Shown: one piece after another, positions 63,572 to 64,000 of the stretch
Layout: each line of letters begins with the position of its first letter
Position numbering within the stretch: the first letter of the stretch is position 1
Assembly: GCA_948356915.1 (NCBI GenBank)
Contig: CAOJCG010000011.1
Span: 1-64,000, forward strand
DNA: 64,000 bases
Direction: 5' to 3'
Source of the DNA: an uncultured Clostridiaceae bacterium
GTDB taxonomy: Bacteria; Bacillota; Clostridia; TANB77; CAG-508
Position numbers and translations under genes: made by a program
The notes under the pieces: model-generated
Database searches by the model: none
What the model was told of the DNA's origin: nothing
Seen by the model: only the letters and a program-made list of their open reading frames with translations

Positions 63572-63789
63572 AGTACACTTAGTGTACTAGAGCATCTATT
63601 CTAGTTCACTTAGTGTACTTGTTATTTTAGTATTAGTAATTTTTAGTTCACTCGGTGTACTTTTCTTTTAAATTTTAGCTAAATACAAGTACACTTGGTG
63701 AACTAATCTCTGTATTTTTATAAAATTTAGTACATTTAGTGAACTTTAGCACTCTGATAGGCATTTTTTAGCCATTCATTCGGTGAATT
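63572..63789. repeat. Array of six phased 17-bp palindromes
   Basis: Sites AGTACACTTAGTGTACT (63572-63588), AGTTCACTTAGTGTACT (63603-63619), AGTTCACTCGGTGTACT (63645-63661), AGTACACTTGGTGAACT (63688-63704), AGTACATTTAGTGAACT (63729-63745) and a weaker one ending CGGTGAATT near 63774-63789. Centre spacings are 31, 42, 43, 41 and about 44 bp, close to 3 and 4 helical turns. This looks like binding sites for a dimeric protein on one face of the DNA. No gene in this gap. Confidence 0.8.
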
Positions 63790-63898
63790 TTTACATCAAA
63801 TCTGTTTAAAATTTTTGTTCTTTTATTAACTCTTGAAGGCTTGCCCTTCAATGTGTATAGGCGATGTGTGAACACTCGCTTTCCTGCCTTTAGATTTT

Positions 63899-64000
63899 TT
63901 ATTTTGCAACTTCAAATAAGTCTAATATTTTACTAAATTCTTCCACATATTTTTCTTGTAAAATTTTATTATCTTCATGTTTACTATAATCAATAGCATT
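63899..64000 (-). CDS. C-terminal end of an unidentified protein (partial)
   Basis: On the minus strand the last 33 codons (AIDYSKHEDNKILQEKYVEEF...LFEVAK) end with TAA at 63899; the rest lies beyond the window. Helical and charged; not enough to identify. Confidence 0.55.
   Translation of the reverse strand, partial: NAIDYSKHEDNKILQEKYVEEFSKILDLFEVAK

Noticed and set aside
63572..63789. CRISPR array at the window end
   Set aside because: The repeats are 17-bp palindromes with AT-rich spacers and no cas genes; repeat and spacer sizes do not fit.
1..64000. tRNA or rRNA genes
   Set aside because: I looked for T-loop (GTTCRA) and acceptor pairings and found no convincing tRNA; no rRNA-like sequence was seen. 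A short or unusual tRNA could have been missed by eye.

Overview
The window is AT-rich DNA from an endospore-forming anaerobic Firmicute, most likely an uncultured gut-type clostridium. It carries spoIIIA operon genes, spoIVA, sipL, yunB, yabG-veg, class III anaerobic ribonucleotide reductase (nrdD/nrdG), DnaE, and ribosomal proteins L13, S9, L31 and L32. Shine-Dalgarno sites are strong and all three standard stop codons are used. Coding is mostly on the minus strand. No tRNA, rRNA or CRISPR array was seen.

The main result is that twelve recognisable genes are each broken into two or three reading frames, and every break is the same event: the frame meets an in-frame CGG codon and resumes if the C is skipped and the following GGN is read as glycine (+1; CGGN read as one Gly). 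I count 15 such sites: two paralogous GT-C-like membrane proteins (407-410; 3907-3910 and 3903-3906), argS (9086-9089), pfkA (12352-12355), yunB (21877-21880), sipL (22660-22663), spoIIIAG (32427-32430), spoIIIAE (34070-34073 and 33796-33799), spoIIIAD (35333-35336), an ABC exporter (40449-40452 and 38738-38741), spoIVA (54930-54933) and, less certainly, rqcP (53268-53271). Each repair restores family motifs and a full-length protein whose length is a whole number of codons. In the conserved genes I found no in-frame CGG that is simply read through, while out-of-frame CGG strings are common and harmless. I infer that CGG is unassigned or vacant in this lineage and triggers efficient +1 frameshifting or quadruplet decoding. 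Systematic sequence error cannot be excluded without reads, but it does not explain the codon-phase dependence. Eleven in-frame CGG triplets do remain unshifted, in nine accessory or poorly known genes, and the first one always lies within the first 37 codons.

Layout: 0.2-4.1 kb, two tandem GT-C-like membrane proteins; 4.3-8.4 kb, a dCMP deaminase, L32, two glycosyltransferases and a VanZ protein; 8.5-15 kb, argS, pfkA and several unknown accessory genes; 15.3-16.2 kb, rplM-rpsI; 17.4-21.4 kb, nrdG-nrdD and a Crp/Fnr regulator; 21.4-25.7 kb, spore genes yunB, sipL, veg and yabG; 26.5-29.9 kb, a SWIM/SNF2 helicase; 30.4-36.8 kb, a putative muramidase, spoIIIAH to spoIIIAB and a 5'-truncated spoIIIAA next to a block of small accessory genes; 38.6-51.3 kb, a heterodimeric ABC exporter, Nudix hydrolase, L31, MFS and MATE transporters and dnaE, flanked by inverted copies of a 163-bp element; 51.7-58.1 kb, an FAD enzyme, rqcP, spoIVA and an L,D-transpeptidase; 58-64 kb, serine recombinases with a DinD-like gene, an MBL/DUF3006 pair, and a helically phased array of short palindromes.

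A second theme is a family of GC-rich palindromic elements scattered between genes. Some also lie inside coding frames (dnaE, an ABC exporter subunit, a VanZ gene and a membrane protein) without breaking them, which resembles the Rickettsia palindromic elements.
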